Part shown: one piece after another, positions 13,949 to 42,458 of the stretch | Layout: the number at the start of each line of letters is the position of its first letter | Numbering within the stretch: position 1 is the stretch's first letter | Assembly: GCF_901709675.1 (NCBI RefSeq) | Contig: NC_051101.1 | Span: forward strand, 14,345,416 to 14,409,415 | Length of the DNA stretch: 64,000 bases | Reading direction: 5' to 3' | From: Syngnathus acus | Taxonomy: Eukaryota > Chordata > Actinopteri > Syngnathiformes > Syngnathidae | Notes under the pieces: model-generated | Seen by the model: the letters and a program-made list of their open reading frames with translations, nothing else | What the model was told of the DNA's origin: nothing | Databases searched by the model: none | Program-made: the position numbers and the translations under genes

Positions 13949-16900
13949 AACTTTCCATCTTTGCCTTTTCTTCCAGGCTCGGATCGAGCTGGAAGAACTG
14001 CGGGATGTTAAGTGAATCATCCCAAATGAGAGCTGCTGATGTCAGCAGTTTTTATCTGATTTATTCCTATGACTAATTATGATACGATGAAACAGTTTGG
14101 CACACATTGCCAAGAGTGAGAGGATCAAACAATGAGATGATGGTATCAGTATCTGATTTAAAAACAAATTGTGGACCTTACCTTCAGTCTAACTTTTCCA
14201 AGTGACCTAGTGCACCCTCTGCTGTTTAGAAAAATATGTTTAGCGCTTTGTTCCCTTACTGAGCTAAACGCTGACCTCAAAACCAAGGTACATAGCGAAG
14301 CATGACTCGTGTTTCCAGCCCTCGCCAGGGTGTCTTTTGCCATTAGGCCTCGGTGCAGTCAAACATGCGGCAGTCCGTGGGCCCGCCCGTCAAGCGCTAT
14401 GCGGTTAAGCCATGACAACTTAATATCACCAAACATTATTTTTGTTGTCTTGTACTTTCATAGTCCAGTTCATATTATGCCCGTCAGGCTCAGCTCATTT
14501 TTGGGGGGGCGGGTGTAAAAATACTTTTCTTTCTGCCTTCGTTTGAATTTCTTCTGGCATTTCTGTGAGAGAAAAAAAAAATGACCTCACTTTAAAACCC
14601 CATTGACATGTTTGCCAAGGAAAAAATGGTTAGCTTTGAATAGAACTACTGTTCTCTTGTGTTCTGTATCCTACTAGACTGCTCTGCGGGTCCACTTTTG
14701 TGGGTGTTGGTTCCACTCCAGGTTTGGGTTAAGTGGCATTTCCCCTCCCATTTTTGTTTTTTCTTCTTCCCTCTCTGGTCTGCTGACACGTGCGCTGGGT
14801 GTGTTGACTCGAGCAATGTACAGCCGCCATGTTGTTGACCCACATGCTCCATGCTCATCGGGAGGGCTTCCTGCCAGAGAGCCAACAATGTCGCCTCCAA
14901 GGGGCTCAGGGAGCTCCACGCTTTTACGAATAGCTAAAGTGACACCCTACACTTCTGTAAACGCGCTGGATACTCTGAAAGTCTTTCTTCTCATCATGGA
15001 GATTAAATCGTCGAATGATGAAATCAAATCTGGGTCTGAAGAGGAACTTGAAGAACTCCAATCAATCAATTTTCTCTTCCATCGGTTCTCAAACGAGGGT
15101 ACCTGGGGTCCTCGAGGATGGTGAGCTTGGCCGTAAATAAATCTATCAACGGAATGTCTACCTGGCTGTCTCTGGTTTTGAGAAGACATTTGTTTTCACA
15201 AAGTGTTCCGGTCTGTACGCAAGAATTTTCCATAGGGGCTCGCTCGTCGCAATCTTTGAGCGAAGCGCCATTAAGCGGGCTTTCATGCTTCGACGTCTAT
15301 TCTGACCCAGAGCTTAGCTGCAATGGCTGCCAAGGTCCAAAAGGCTCCGGTACAACACCAAAGTCCCTTGACTCTGCAAATATCACTAAGCGCCACGGAT
15401 GTGCTGTACTTTTTGTGTGTTCCAGTTTCGAGCAAGACCTTGGTTCTTATAAACCTGGCTCGGTTCCTCTCCTCAGAGAAAGATCTGTTTGGCCGAGACG
15501 AGCAGGATTTTGTTTTCGGTCCAGAGATTTTAATTATCCCCAGGAGGCTCGATAGTTGATCGACTTTTGGAGTATTGCGTTTTATATGACCAGTCCACAC
15601 CAGCGGGGGAAGCTCGAATTAGAAGTCTGGACCTCTTCGTCCCCTCTCCTCCCCAGGCGGTCTTCTCAACACAATGCTGACTTGGTGCTATTTTCACACC
15701 AGATGAACAACATATGGGGAATCTGACAATCTGCTATTTGTGCAAAAATGGCATCATAGCTCAATTTGAATCCGATCCCAACTCACCGTGATGATTTTGG
15801 CTCATTTCAAGCAAATGCAGCTAGCATGGGAAGACCTTTTTTTTTCTCATGCTCGACGGAGCTCCTCTGACGCCACAGCACTTGCTTATGATTAGAATTG
15901 TTTAGCTCTGTCAAAACTGAAATGAAAACACCACATGCTCCGCTTTACCCGCAATTACACCAAAGCTACTGGGAAACATTTTATTGATTGGAGGAAAAAT
16001 GTTCAACTCTGAATATTATGAACAGATTTATTTCAAGAACTTTCCAAAAATATTGTTTTGTTTTTTGGTTTATGTTTGGCATCAATTTTTGTTGCTGTTT
16101 TGCACGACTGTGAACATCTTGCACTTGTCCGACCACATTTCCTGGTGCGTGCCAGCCCTCGCCAACTACTTCCTTATTTGGAGAGACACTAAAAAGTCAA
16201 GATGTGAGCCACTTGTTGGGATTAGGTAACGGGAAATTCGACTTTTTTTTTTTTTTTTTAATGAGCCCGCTCACGGCAGACATGCCTACTGAATTTCACG
16301 TCGCCGCGTAAAACTTGCTTAGGGGTCTGCGTCCATCTGCTTTTTAATACTCGCGACATACAAATGAGTGTCGATCCAAGTGGATGCCTTGTCCAGAATT
16401 CCCTCCATGTTTACTTTTACTTTCTGTTTTTCCTATCCTTCCTGTAGTGATCGCCCAGGGTTGGATTTAATGCACATCGCATCTGGAGCCAATTCGACGA
16501 CAGCAAAACTTTCAAAGTCCTACGAGTAGTTTCCGGGATGTCCCACTTGTTGGGATTTAGAGCCGCTCACTTTAAGTCTCGTGAGATTTGCTCGCAGTCG
16601 GGCAAGATGCGGGCCAAAGTATGCAAGAGTTCACGACACATCCTTCCTTCCTTTGCGTTTTTTTTTTTTTTTTGCATCGTAACGTTCAGACTTCATCCTG
16701 CTTTGCTGTTTTTTTGCATCTTACGTTCCAGACTTCATCCTTCTTTCCTTTCCACCTTCCTTACATACATTTTGCTTTCCTTTCCTTCCTTCATCCTTCC
16801 GCAAGTCAATGTACAAAGTGTGCATAGCTTTGGTCCCTGATGTATGCCTTTTTTTTCCTTTATTTTTTAATAGTGCAATTTTGAAGCATGCGTCCAGGCT

Positions 16901-19900
16901 CTGTCAGCAATCCGCCTCCAGTTATTTTGACTGAAGCGCAGATCTGAGTTTAAAAAGTGCCCAGTCGGCGTAAAAGCTCCGGGCGGTCGTCTCGCATCTG
17001 AGCATGAAGAAACTAAAAATTGAAAGAAAGAAAAAATCCTCCTTAGGTTACTTTCCACTTGTCGGGGTGAGAAGCAGCTGTCTGCGATGTCCCCGTGGGG
17101 AGAACATTTAACACTTCATCATCACCACCACCACAATTTGCTTTTTGAAAGTGACTGCTTAGTCATTTGCGTGGACATTTTTTTTTCTTTTTCTAATGAA
17201 GCAAACAAGCCGAGCGAGAGCCAACACGACGTCATTGACCAGCTGCGGGAGTCTCACCTGGGCCTTCAAGGAAACGTCATTCTTTGGTTCTGGCTTTCGG
17301 CTGAACCATTCCGTCCGTCCGCTTCATTTAGTTGATCTTTGACGGAATGCGTTTACACTGCCCGCGTTGACAACTCGGGGTCGTGATGCTACTTTAAACG
17401 AGATCATCTTGCCCTCCCCGGCCGGCTGTTGTCACGCCAACGCACACAATTGTGAATTTATTCTGGCGAGAGTCTCGTCACTTTTGTAGCTTTAATGTCG
17501 CCATTTTATGTTGTACAAATCGAATTTCATGTTTTCACGTGAAGGTGGCTCCAGTTTGGTGTTTTACCATCAATCATTTGAGAACATGCAAATGCATCAA
17601 GAAGGCTTTGAACCCAGAAGCTCAGAACTCAAAGGCAGATGTGCTAGCTCAAATGAAAGTCATATTTATCATAAAAAAGCAACAACAAAAAAATCTCTGC
17701 TTGGCGTTTGAATAATTTATGGTTTGCAAATGTGCCGTTGTTGTTGGTAACAAGAGGCTTCAAAGTCGCAATCGCGACGGGAAACAGCCGAGTCCTCGCG
17801 TCTTCATGTGGTCGCCGGGACAAAAAGAAAGGTGGCTGAGGTCCAAGAACAAAGGGGGAAAAAAAACCAACATCTGGAAGTCTCTCCCACAATCGGACAA
17901 CTTGTGTTACTGCAAGAGATCCAGTTTCCGGTCCTCGAGTGGCGCGAGTCCAAAGGCCCGAACGGCCGGTTTCGCTTTAACGTGTAGCTCACATTCGTGT
18001 CCTGTCAGCTAAAAATAACGGCCAATGCGAGACGCCAAACCCGAAGCTGCTCGTGATTGGCGGGGAGCATCTGTGACTCACAGCTGCGTCACGATCCAAC
18101 CGATGGAGAATTTAATGCGTCTTAAAATTGTCAAATGTGCACGTTCACAGACTCCTTGAATTTATTTTGTTCATTTAGATGATGTTCCCTTGAGATTTAG
18201 CAGCGTCCTTTAAAGTTTGTTTTACGATAACATGTCTGCGCAAGTCAACACATTGCCACCGAGCTTCAGATATCGACCAAAAAAAACAAAGCACGAACGT
18301 TTGACCTTTTTTTTACATGTCAGGTTCTATTTTTACCCCCATCTGACCATGCATCCTTAATCCCCAACTCGCCATCAGACTAAACACCTTTATGACGAAC
18401 GGATTAAAATATTTCCCATAGCGCACGTCCACCGCATTAAAATTCATTTATAGTAGCGACATGAACATAGCCCGAGCTTTGTCTTTTTTCCAAATGTCAC
18501 GTAACAAAATAAACGGTAACAGCCATCATTCGCAAAACAAATGTGGGCTAGTCCAAATAAATCTGTCGCCGCCTCTCCTGAGCACGTGTCCAGCTCAGAC
18601 TCCTGAAATACGCATCCCGGGCGAGAGTCATCCAAGAGCACTCGGACTGTGACGATGACCCCCCCCCCCCACCCCCCTTTTGTATGGAAATAGCCCCCAC
18701 GCTTGGACATCAAACTGCGGCTTCTCCTTAATGTACCGTCGGCCGAGAGCAGCCCTTGCCCGTTGCCGAGCGGATACGCTCGGGTCGGGTCCAGGCAGAA
18801 ACACTCGGATGAATGTGACGTCCTCACGAGCTCTTATCGCCCAACACTCTTGTTAAAACCCGGGTCAACAGAACAGATGGTGGTCTTCAGCTTGCAGTCC
18901 AAAGACCAAATACGTCTCGGATTCGCTTAAAAATGATGTCCGACAAATGTTTCTTACCCCTAAAATGGAAGTGCCAAGTCTTGTTTTGTGTCCACCAAGC
19001 CCACCCGCTTAAATTCCACTCTTATTATTGTTCCGGCCTTCGTCTGTCCCCGACGCACAACGGAAAGCACAACGCAACTCGGCCTCACTTAGTAGTCCCT
19101 AAAAATAGAGCCCTATAATCCAGCCCCCCTCCCGCTTCTTTCAAAGTGCATTAGCCAGATCAGTCGAGCACATCTTGGCACTCTCGGGAGGCCACCGAGT
19201 ATGTGTACGGTCATTTAACGGCGTCCGTGATATATACGCAAGAACATTTTTACTAATGCAAGTCAGCTGTGTGGAAGACTGGAACTGCTTGGGCTTATGA
19301 CCCGATTGACTTACAGCTACAACTACTGTACTTTGACTATAAAACTATCTACACGCCGAACGTTTGAGGCAGCTTTAAATGTAACGCTTTCGTGAGACTT
19401 CAATGACCATATTTAGAAACGAGAGCTGATGCTGCGCTGTTTCCAAAACACACAAAGTTGGCAGACTACTTCCTGGTTCGTGGGAAATACCATTATGGTT
19501 GTGAAGGGGTGTGGCTGTTGTTAGGCCTTTTTATTCTTCTCTCAATGAAAGCAACAACGGAGACAGTTGAGTTTTGTCTTTAATAAGACGTGTTAAACGA
19601 CTCCTCATGGAGCTGACAGCGCGTCCAAATATATTCCGAGCGCATCGGCGCGCTCACACAAATCAGTCCGGAAAAGCACATGAGTGAACACTTGAGTCAT
19701 GCACGTTTGTCATTATTTAAAACTAACAAAACAAAAAAAACAACATCTTTTAGCTTTTAAATAGCAGAATATATCTGTATTTATACGGATTTGCCCTTTA
19801 TAGATGCGTGACTTCAATTTTGTTGAAGCTGTGCGCTAACGTTATTATTATTATTATTATGATTGCATCGAATGAGTATTTGAATAGTGGGCTTGTTTGC

Positions 19901-19908
19901 TTCCCTCA

Positions 19909-19914
19909 TTTATT
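19909..19914 (-). other. Candidate poly(A) signal of map7d1
   Basis: AATAAA on the minus strand, about 180 nt beyond the map7d1 stop codon. A second AATAAA lies at 19530-19535. Which is used cannot be decided from sequence alone. Confidence 0.4.
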
Positions 19915-20091
19915 TACACACCCAAAAATATTCCCCTCCAGTTCAACACAAGCTAGTGATGTGTAGCGTGTCCGCAGGATGAAGGTGCACACGCCGACTT
20001 CAGCGCCAAAGGCGGAAAATAATGTTTTGTTTTTGTTATTTTTCTTCACAGGTTGTGTGAAAGGGGCTGGACACTGCCGGCAACTGCCGGA

Positions 20092-35372
<15,281 letters not shown>

Positions 35373-36568
35373 TTCGGCGGCCGTTGCGACAGAGTCTGAC
35401 GTCGCCTTATCCAAGCACCGGCTCCTTGTCGCCCGGCAGTCGGCTCATCCCTCACTCAGGATGGGTGGGAGAACTTGGAATCACTTGACAGAGGTGTCCC
35501 GTAGCTTCCTTCTCGCAGCGAGCGGGCGGTGAAGCGATGAGATAAACAAACCCTGGCTGGAAGTATTGACACACAACAGTGGGCGTGAATAAAGAATGTT
35601 GAAAAATGGAGACAGAGAGCGAGAAATTCCTCGCACTTCGCTTCGCTGCAGCTGATGCTGAGCTCCGGTGGACTGACCCCTCTGGCCGAACTGGACTGTA
35701 CCATTGCAATGAGGGGGGAGCAAGGTTAATATCAAGCAAGTTTTACTTCAGAATGTACAAGGCAAAACCACATGCCTTGTATAAGATATCGGCCTCATAT
35801 ATTTGAAGTCTTTGGACTGACTTTGATCATTTTCCCCACAAAAATGAATTTACTCGTGAGACTGAGCCCCCCTCTCCCCCTTTAAATTGGTTCCTCCCAC
35901 CGCTGAACAACAATGCATTGTCGGCTGCTCCCATTGAATGCAAACTTCCAAATGCCTTTACTGCAGAGGTTCTCCCCAAAAACCTTTGGTGGTGGGGGGG
36001 AGTTTTTCCAAGCATCCCCCAGAATCGACTACATAGCAATCGATTTGTCTGAACAAAAATTCCAATGTTACGACAACACATTTGCATAACTTTTTCGAAT
36101 GAAGTTAACATGGTCTGTCACGTCCAACTATTATTTGCAACAATACCGGTGAGTCAACTCGTGCTTGAATACATTCACGTGCTTTTCCAGCCAGCCTGCT
36201 CTTTGTATTCCGCATCCTTTCAAACAAGTGTTGCTACACAATTACAATGTGAATGCATCTTTGTTACGTAACACTCGCTGCCGTCTTCGTATTTACCACC
36301 TGCGGATCTGCCAAGACGGGGGGCGGCGAAAGTGAGGATGATGGGGACCTCGGTAGGGCTCTTTTGTGCAACTGTTGAGCCGTGCTCGACCCCAAAACGC
36401 ATCACCCATCCCCCTCCTTAGCCACCTGTCACTGCAACTGGATCAAGTAAAGGAAGGGAGGGGGGGCGCATCCATTCTATGCGAGTGCCTCTGCATGCAG
36501 GAAGTTGAACACCGTGACCCCCACTCCCATCTTGAATGAAAGAGCTCAGTTTTGGAGGTGCAGCTGCA

Positions 36569-36614
36569 CCACACACACTCACACACACACTCACACACAC
36601 ACACACACACACAC
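36569..36614. repeat. (CA)n microsatellite with TCACA interruptions
   Basis: CA-rich simple repeat, interrupted twice by CTCACA steps. Confidence 0.95.
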
Positions 36615-36810
36615 GTTTCGTGCTAGTGAAGGGGAACAGCGTCGTGATTGCATCAGTGCACATGCTGAAGGAATGAAGGCAAAAGGATGGGGCAATGCCA
36701 CTTGAGGAGAAGAGAAAAGTCATGGCTAGAAGGAGCAGTGGAGATAAACAAAATCAAATGTCACGCGGACCTCTGTTAACATTTTCAATGTTAAAGTTTG
36801 TGATCAAGAC

Positions 36811-36841
<31 letters not shown>

Positions 36842-36842
36842 A
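36811..36842. repeat. (ATTG)n microsatellite
   Basis: Roughly eight perfect ATTG tetranucleotide units. Confidence 0.95.
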
Positions 36843-37904
36843 GGAGGAGTGCGTCAGTGCTATTGCGTAATGGAACAATGATCAATCGGTCAAGCTGCTG
36901 AGTAACACAGTTTTTTGATCAGTCAGTCAGGTTTGTTTAGAAATTGATGAGACTTTTGTGCCGACTCAGCAGATCACTAATTGACTTATGACTGTTTAGT
37001 GAAGTGCTTACTTTACTGCTCTTTTAATCTGCATTAGTTGACACTATGGCTGACGGAATTCTAGAAACAGATATTTTTGTATATTTACCAGATTGATAGC
37101 GTGAACAAAATGAGCGGTGGCAGGTTGCCGTTGATTCCTACCGAGATGTTGAAATTTGACATTCAAGTCACGGTTGCAAAAACCTAGTCATTAAAACACA
37201 ACTAAATGTGACATGACATAATGGGGTGTAACAGAACTTGGCTGTAATCCATCGTGGGACGGAAAGCACAGTTAACCCCCCGACCACCACCTAGAACTCC
37301 TCTAAAACTAAGCCATGTATTTAATTCACCTACAATGCCTGCCTTGATAAACCAGTTTTGAAGGCGTTATGTTGAATGTGTGCTTAAGTAACGGGCTCTT
37401 TTGCATATTTTGATACAAGATGGCGTAGCAGGACTATGATTCCTAATCCAAGTTGCTCACACGTAGGTCTTAATAGGTGTTGTTTTCCTAAAGGAATGTC
37501 ATTCCACAGCCATCTATGACATCATAGCCAAGAAACATGTCCACTCTGTACTTACTTACATCCCTTCCCCTCCCCTCCCCTTCTGCTCCAGTGCACTCTC
37601 TTGTTGATGGCAGCATGAATCCCTCCATTCCAGTCTGCTAGAAGTCCCAAACCGCTTCAATAATAGAAGCCCTGAGTCCGACCCCCCCCCCCCCCCCAAC
37701 TTGCTTTCATTTCCATGACGACCCACAATGGAAAGAGAAGATGGCCAGCGAGTGAGAGGGGGAAAAGAGCAGAGGCAGGAAATAAAATGTGAATGAGATG
37801 CAAGTGGGAGGGGCTTCCCTTAACCTCTGAGTTCATTTTAAAGGGGGTGAAGAGCTCAGAAATTTCTGGGGGGGGTCACAAAGTAGCAAAATCAAGGTGC
37901 ATAA

Positions 37905-38234
37905 GACAGTGACCTAGTGGTAGAGTGTCCGCCCTGAGACTGGAAGGTTGCGGGTTCAAACCCCGGCCGGCCGGGTCACACCAAAGACTATAAAAATGGG
38001 ACCCATTACCTCCCTGCTTGGCACTCAGCATGAAGGGTTGGAATTGGGTTAGGGTTAGATCACCAAATGATTCCCGAGCGCGGCACTGCTGCTGCTGCTC
38101 ACTGCTCCCCTCTCCCACAGGGGATGGATCCAAATCACACGGGGATGGGTTCAATGCAGAGGACCAATTTCACCACACCCAGATGTGTGTGTGTGTGTGT
38201 GACGATCATTGGGACTTTAACTTAACTTTAACAA
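37905..38234 (+). mobile_element. AFC-like tRNA-derived SINE
   Basis: Starts with a Pol III A-box-like GTGGTAGAGTG and a B-box-like GGTTGCGGGTTCAAAC, i.e. a tRNA-derived head. A tRNA-unrelated body follows, containing GACCCATTACCTCCCTGC and CTGCTGCTGCTCACTGC, then a GT-rich segment and an ACTTTAACTTAACTTTAAC tail. This matches my memory of the AFC-type SINE common in cichlids and other percomorphs. It is near full length, so insertion was fairly recent. The subfamily was not checked. Confidence 0.75.
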
Positions 38235-38705
38235 CTTGAGATAATTTGGTCCCACAGATTTAAGAACCTCACAAAAGCTCCTCATTGGACAAGACACACT
38301 AACAAGTTGTTATTGTGGCAGCTTGTGCGTGTGTCAAGATTCCAAGACACGTGTTGTCATCACTCACGAGTGACAGCGACACAATGATGAATGAGCTCAT
38401 ATTGCTCACACACAATCCAAAGTTGTCATAATAAAGCCCATCCCGCAGATGCGGTGCCGATACAAAACAATGCCGTGACTGCTGCTATGTGATGTGATGT
38501 GATGTGGGTGCTGTTGCTAATCCCACAGATGGAGCACCCGGGTGTGGTGTCCCCAATCCTCGGAAAAAGCCGGAGACTGAACCCCCACCACCACCAAAAG
38601 CCGCCCTAATGACAACAAATATTACGAAAATTAGGTCGGCATTTTACAGGAAACAAGCAAGGATGAGTTTCAATTGACGTGACGCGGTAAGCGGCATGCT
38701 AGTAG

Positions 38706-38711
38706 TTTATT
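38706..38711 (-). other. Candidate poly(A) signal of map3k6
   Basis: AATAAA on the minus strand, about 200 nt after the map3k6 stop codon. Confidence 0.5.
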
Positions 38712-38908
38712 TGTTTCCACCAGATGGAGTACTGACATTCAGCGACGCTCTTGTAAAAAAAAAGTCAACAATGAGGTACACCGCATGCAATATAAAAAAA
38801 TGACCCTGAGACGTTAAATATTTACATTGAAATGTACAGAGTTAAAAGTAAGAAAATCATGGTGATAGCGCCCGAAACAGGTCCAGCCTGTCCACTAAAG
38901 CATCAGCG

Positions 38909-41900
38909 TTAACGTCCAGCACCGTCCTGGTCAAACGTGTCAGGGTGAGCCTTCCTGTAAGCCGTAATGGCCGCCCAAATGCGACACAGCATGCCTCCCC
39001 TGAAACACAAAACATTGAGATTCTGAACAAATCATTTCACAAAATTTCAAATTGCACCAAAATAAGGCCTGAGTGGTAAAAGCTGTTGTCATGCTACCAA
39101 AACAAAGTCCTAATATTCCCATGTGAGAAGGAAGTTACTATAAAAAAAAAAAAAAAGGACTATTGGTGGAGTACAACAAAACTAAGGAAGCCCCACACGT
39201 GCGCTTACCTTATCCCACAGTACATCAAGTCGTCCCTGCAGGCTATTTGCAGAAGACAGTCCAACGTGAACTCGTGAGCCACCAACTAGGAAAAAACAAA
39301 CCATCATGATGCATACAGTGAATAGACAGGAACCAAACAGGGATCACGCTGCGAGTGGAGCTACCTTCTCAATGGTGTGCTGGTCTACCGGGATGGTCTC
39401 CAGCCAGGCAACCATGTCCATCACGTCCGCACGGCTCGTGGATGCAGTCAACCTGTCATCTAGATCAAACCATGTCAAAGGCCGGCAGGTATAATCATGA
39501 GCCAGGTGACAGTAACCGGTCGGGCGGAAAACCCTAAGCCCCGAGGCAAGGAAGAGCTGGATACGCACTAATATGGTGCAGACATCCAACAAGGGCAAAC
39601 AAAAATCAAATAAATGTTGTACCTGGAGTGTGTCCTCTGATAGCATCAATGTCCTCCTGCTTCTTCTGGACTGAAGTCTTCAGTAGGTGCTGGTACTCTC
39701 GCTCCTTGTCACTCAACAGCCTCAGCAGTCTTGACGACAAAAAGTACATAAAACGTGAAATCTGGATTCAACGTTGAGTCTGTGATGGACGGTCCACCTT
39801 CTGGTCTCCAGTCGGAGGTCCTTCAGTTCGTCACCGAGCGAGCAGTTGCTGTCCAGGATGGTGTCCATGAGGCTTGGCGGTTCCGGGATCTTGTCCATGG
39901 ACCGTTGGGGTTCTGTCGCCTCCGCCTCCTGGTGGACAGACTTTGTCTCAGCCGACGCATCCTCAGGAGTGCTGTCCTCTGTCTCAAAGGACGACTGCAG
40001 CTGGAGTTTCAGTTCTACGAGGGCACAAAGGCAAATGACCACAACCGATCAGGGCCCATTGCGTTGGTTAACGCCGCATTTCTCAAACCAGAATCTGCAG
40101 ACAATTTGAACCTGGAAGAAGCACAGTGATGGCGTCCTGCACGGCCTGCCTCAGAAGATTGTCGAGTGCGAACATCCAATGAGGCTTCACCTGCTCTTGC
40201 CTCAACACCTTCTTCACCTGCACAAAGCAGAAGATCATCATATGTGCACAACTCCATCGAATCGCTTTCTGACGTACTGCGTCCTGGAAGCTGAACAGCA
40301 CCGCCTGCAGGCTGTTGAGAGGTATGGCGGCGGATAGTAGCGTGGCTCGGAGGTCCCGCAGGCAGCCGGTCAGCCGCTTCTTGTCTGGCGAGCAGATGTT
40401 GTCCCGTAGACAGCAAACAAGCTCGGTGATGTAGTCTGACGTGAGCGATGACCTCTCAAACTATTAGAGGAGATATTCAAAAACAGATAGGGATCATTTC
40501 CTTTTAGTGCAGTGACTACAACTACTTACATAAATAAATACATTCAAGGATGGCACAACACGACTGAACAAGAAAGCAACATGAAATGCAAGAACTCATT
40601 TTGTACAATGTTTCCCCACCAAAATCAACTCCAAGCAGATTTCTTTTTTGACATGGAAGACTCGCAAGTTCTCTTGCATTGGTGTACCTCTGGCAAGGCT
40701 TCCTGTATGTTGGCCACCACCTTGGCCACGTCGTCGGTGAGCACCCGGTGCAGCGTGGCCCTCCTCTCGCTGTCTTTCCTCAGCATGAACAAGCCCATGT
40801 TCTCGCCTGTGGACGCTGGGCTGCTCATGTCCAGTGCAGAGTCCTCTGGCACTCTTGACAAACCACACAGGGATTGTTCAAAAACAGCACTGTATGTGAG
40901 CCAAACCCATGGATGGATGGATGGATGGATGGATGGATGGATGGATGGATGGATGGATGGATGGATGGATGGATGGATGGAATGAAAACAAAAGTAGGAG
41001 CTCCAACAAGCTAGCCCAACCCAAATCTTTCAAAGCAATTGATCCAAAAAATGCATCGGTTCATAGTCCCAAATCAANNNNNNNNNNNNNNNNNNNNNNN
41101 NNNNNNNNNNNNNNNNNNNNNNNNNNNNNNNNNNNNNNNNNNNNNNNNNNNNNNNNNNNNNNNNNNNNNNNNNNNNNNNNNNNNNNNNNNNNNNNNNNNN
41201 NNNNNNNNNNNNNNNNNNNNNNNNNNNNNNNNNNNNNNNNNNNNNNNNNNNNNNNNNNNNNNNNNNNNNNNNNNNNNCGTCGGACACCACCGTGCCTTCT
41301 GATTGCACAATGGGAAGGACCTCCTCTAAAGCCTTGGTACGATCGCCTGGTTGATTCCTCCTATTAGGGTAAAAGAATAGGACAGGAAGTATGAACGACT
41401 CAGAACGGGGTACGATAAGATGAATGATAAAAGGGTAGAGCACGACAGGAATATGATATAGTATTGCAAAAAGAGCACGAAAGAATGGATTGTAAATCAT
41501 CTGCCTACCTGTTGAGAGCAAAGATATAGTGAAACTTTATATTTTGATGTCTTGCCACGAGACACATGGGTAGGTTGTTCAGCATCTCCACCAGTTTGAT
41601 CATAGCATCGTAATCCTGCGAAACATCAAATACAGATCTGGGTTCCACGACTACATCAATTGCACAACAAAGACATTCACGACGGCCCGTACGGGTATTG
41701 AACCCGTCACTGACCTTGGCGTCCGTCATGAGCACCGAGCTCTAATCAACTGAGCTAACCGGCCACATCTTAGGTCAAACGTCGTGATATCTAGGCTCCG
41801 TTTTTATCCACATTACGTGTCACCTGAATGTCCCTGTAGGACAGCAGCAGGTTCATGACGATATCAGGGTGAGAAGCTCCACACTGTCCAGACGCATCTG

Positions 41901-42398
41901 GATGCGATTCAGCTCCTGGCTCAGGGCCTGACCACTGAAGCGCTCCCTTGCCAAGCGGATGTCGTGCCTAATGGACTCTCGGAAGTATTCGCTGTTGGAG
42001 GAGAATACGGAGTCGTTCTCCGACCGTTGTTTTGCCTCAGCGGCCACAACGGGAGAGAACGTACTGCCAACGCTCATTGAAGAGAACCGCAAATCCACCG
42101 CAATGATTCGGATGCATACGTAGGAATGACCTCTTGAACCAAATTCCAATCCATATTTCTGACGTGGCTGCGAGATGGCTCACCTGGATTGCACATCCAC
42201 GGTGTCGAGCAAATGTGTGAGTCGCTCCGCCAATGGCGTGAGAAGCGAATCCAACTGGAAAGTGGTCTGCATCAACTCTTTGATGCCAGTCATCAGTGTA
42301 CCGTCGCAGGCAAACGCTTTGCCCTGAGGCGACACCACGTAAGGCACGAACGTGTAGCTTCCGCACTGCTCCTGAATCCAGTTTCACATATACAAAAT

Positions 42399-42458
<60 letters not shown>

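Larger units (their letters stand above)
4041..20091. other. Long exon-free interval between thrap3 and map7d1
   Basis: No convincing exon was found on either strand. The first part must hold the thrap3 5'UTR intron and promoter, because an acceptor sits at 4041-4042 just upstream of the start exon; I could not place the first exon. The last 200-550 bp is map7d1 3'UTR. The remainder is unremarkable mixed-composition DNA with a C homopolymer (4942-4956), TG tracts (7639-7677, 7797-7860), a CAGC tract (9614-9638), a CA tract (13922-13948) and a TTCC/CTTC-rich stretch near 16640-16800. The open frames here are short and resemble no known family. Confidence 0.5.
35373..38908. other. Intergenic: map7d1 upstream region and map3k6 3' flank
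   Basis: No coding exon was recognised. The first 150 bp next to the map7d1 start is relatively CpG-rich and is the natural place for its 5'UTR and promoter, though no clear core promoter motif is visible. The interval also holds CA and ATTG microsatellites, a SINE, a C homopolymer (37682-37697), and the 3'UTR of map3k6 at the right end. Confidence 0.5.

Noticed and set aside
41030-41521. Open frames crossing the N gap
   Set aside because: Translation through undefined bases carries no information.
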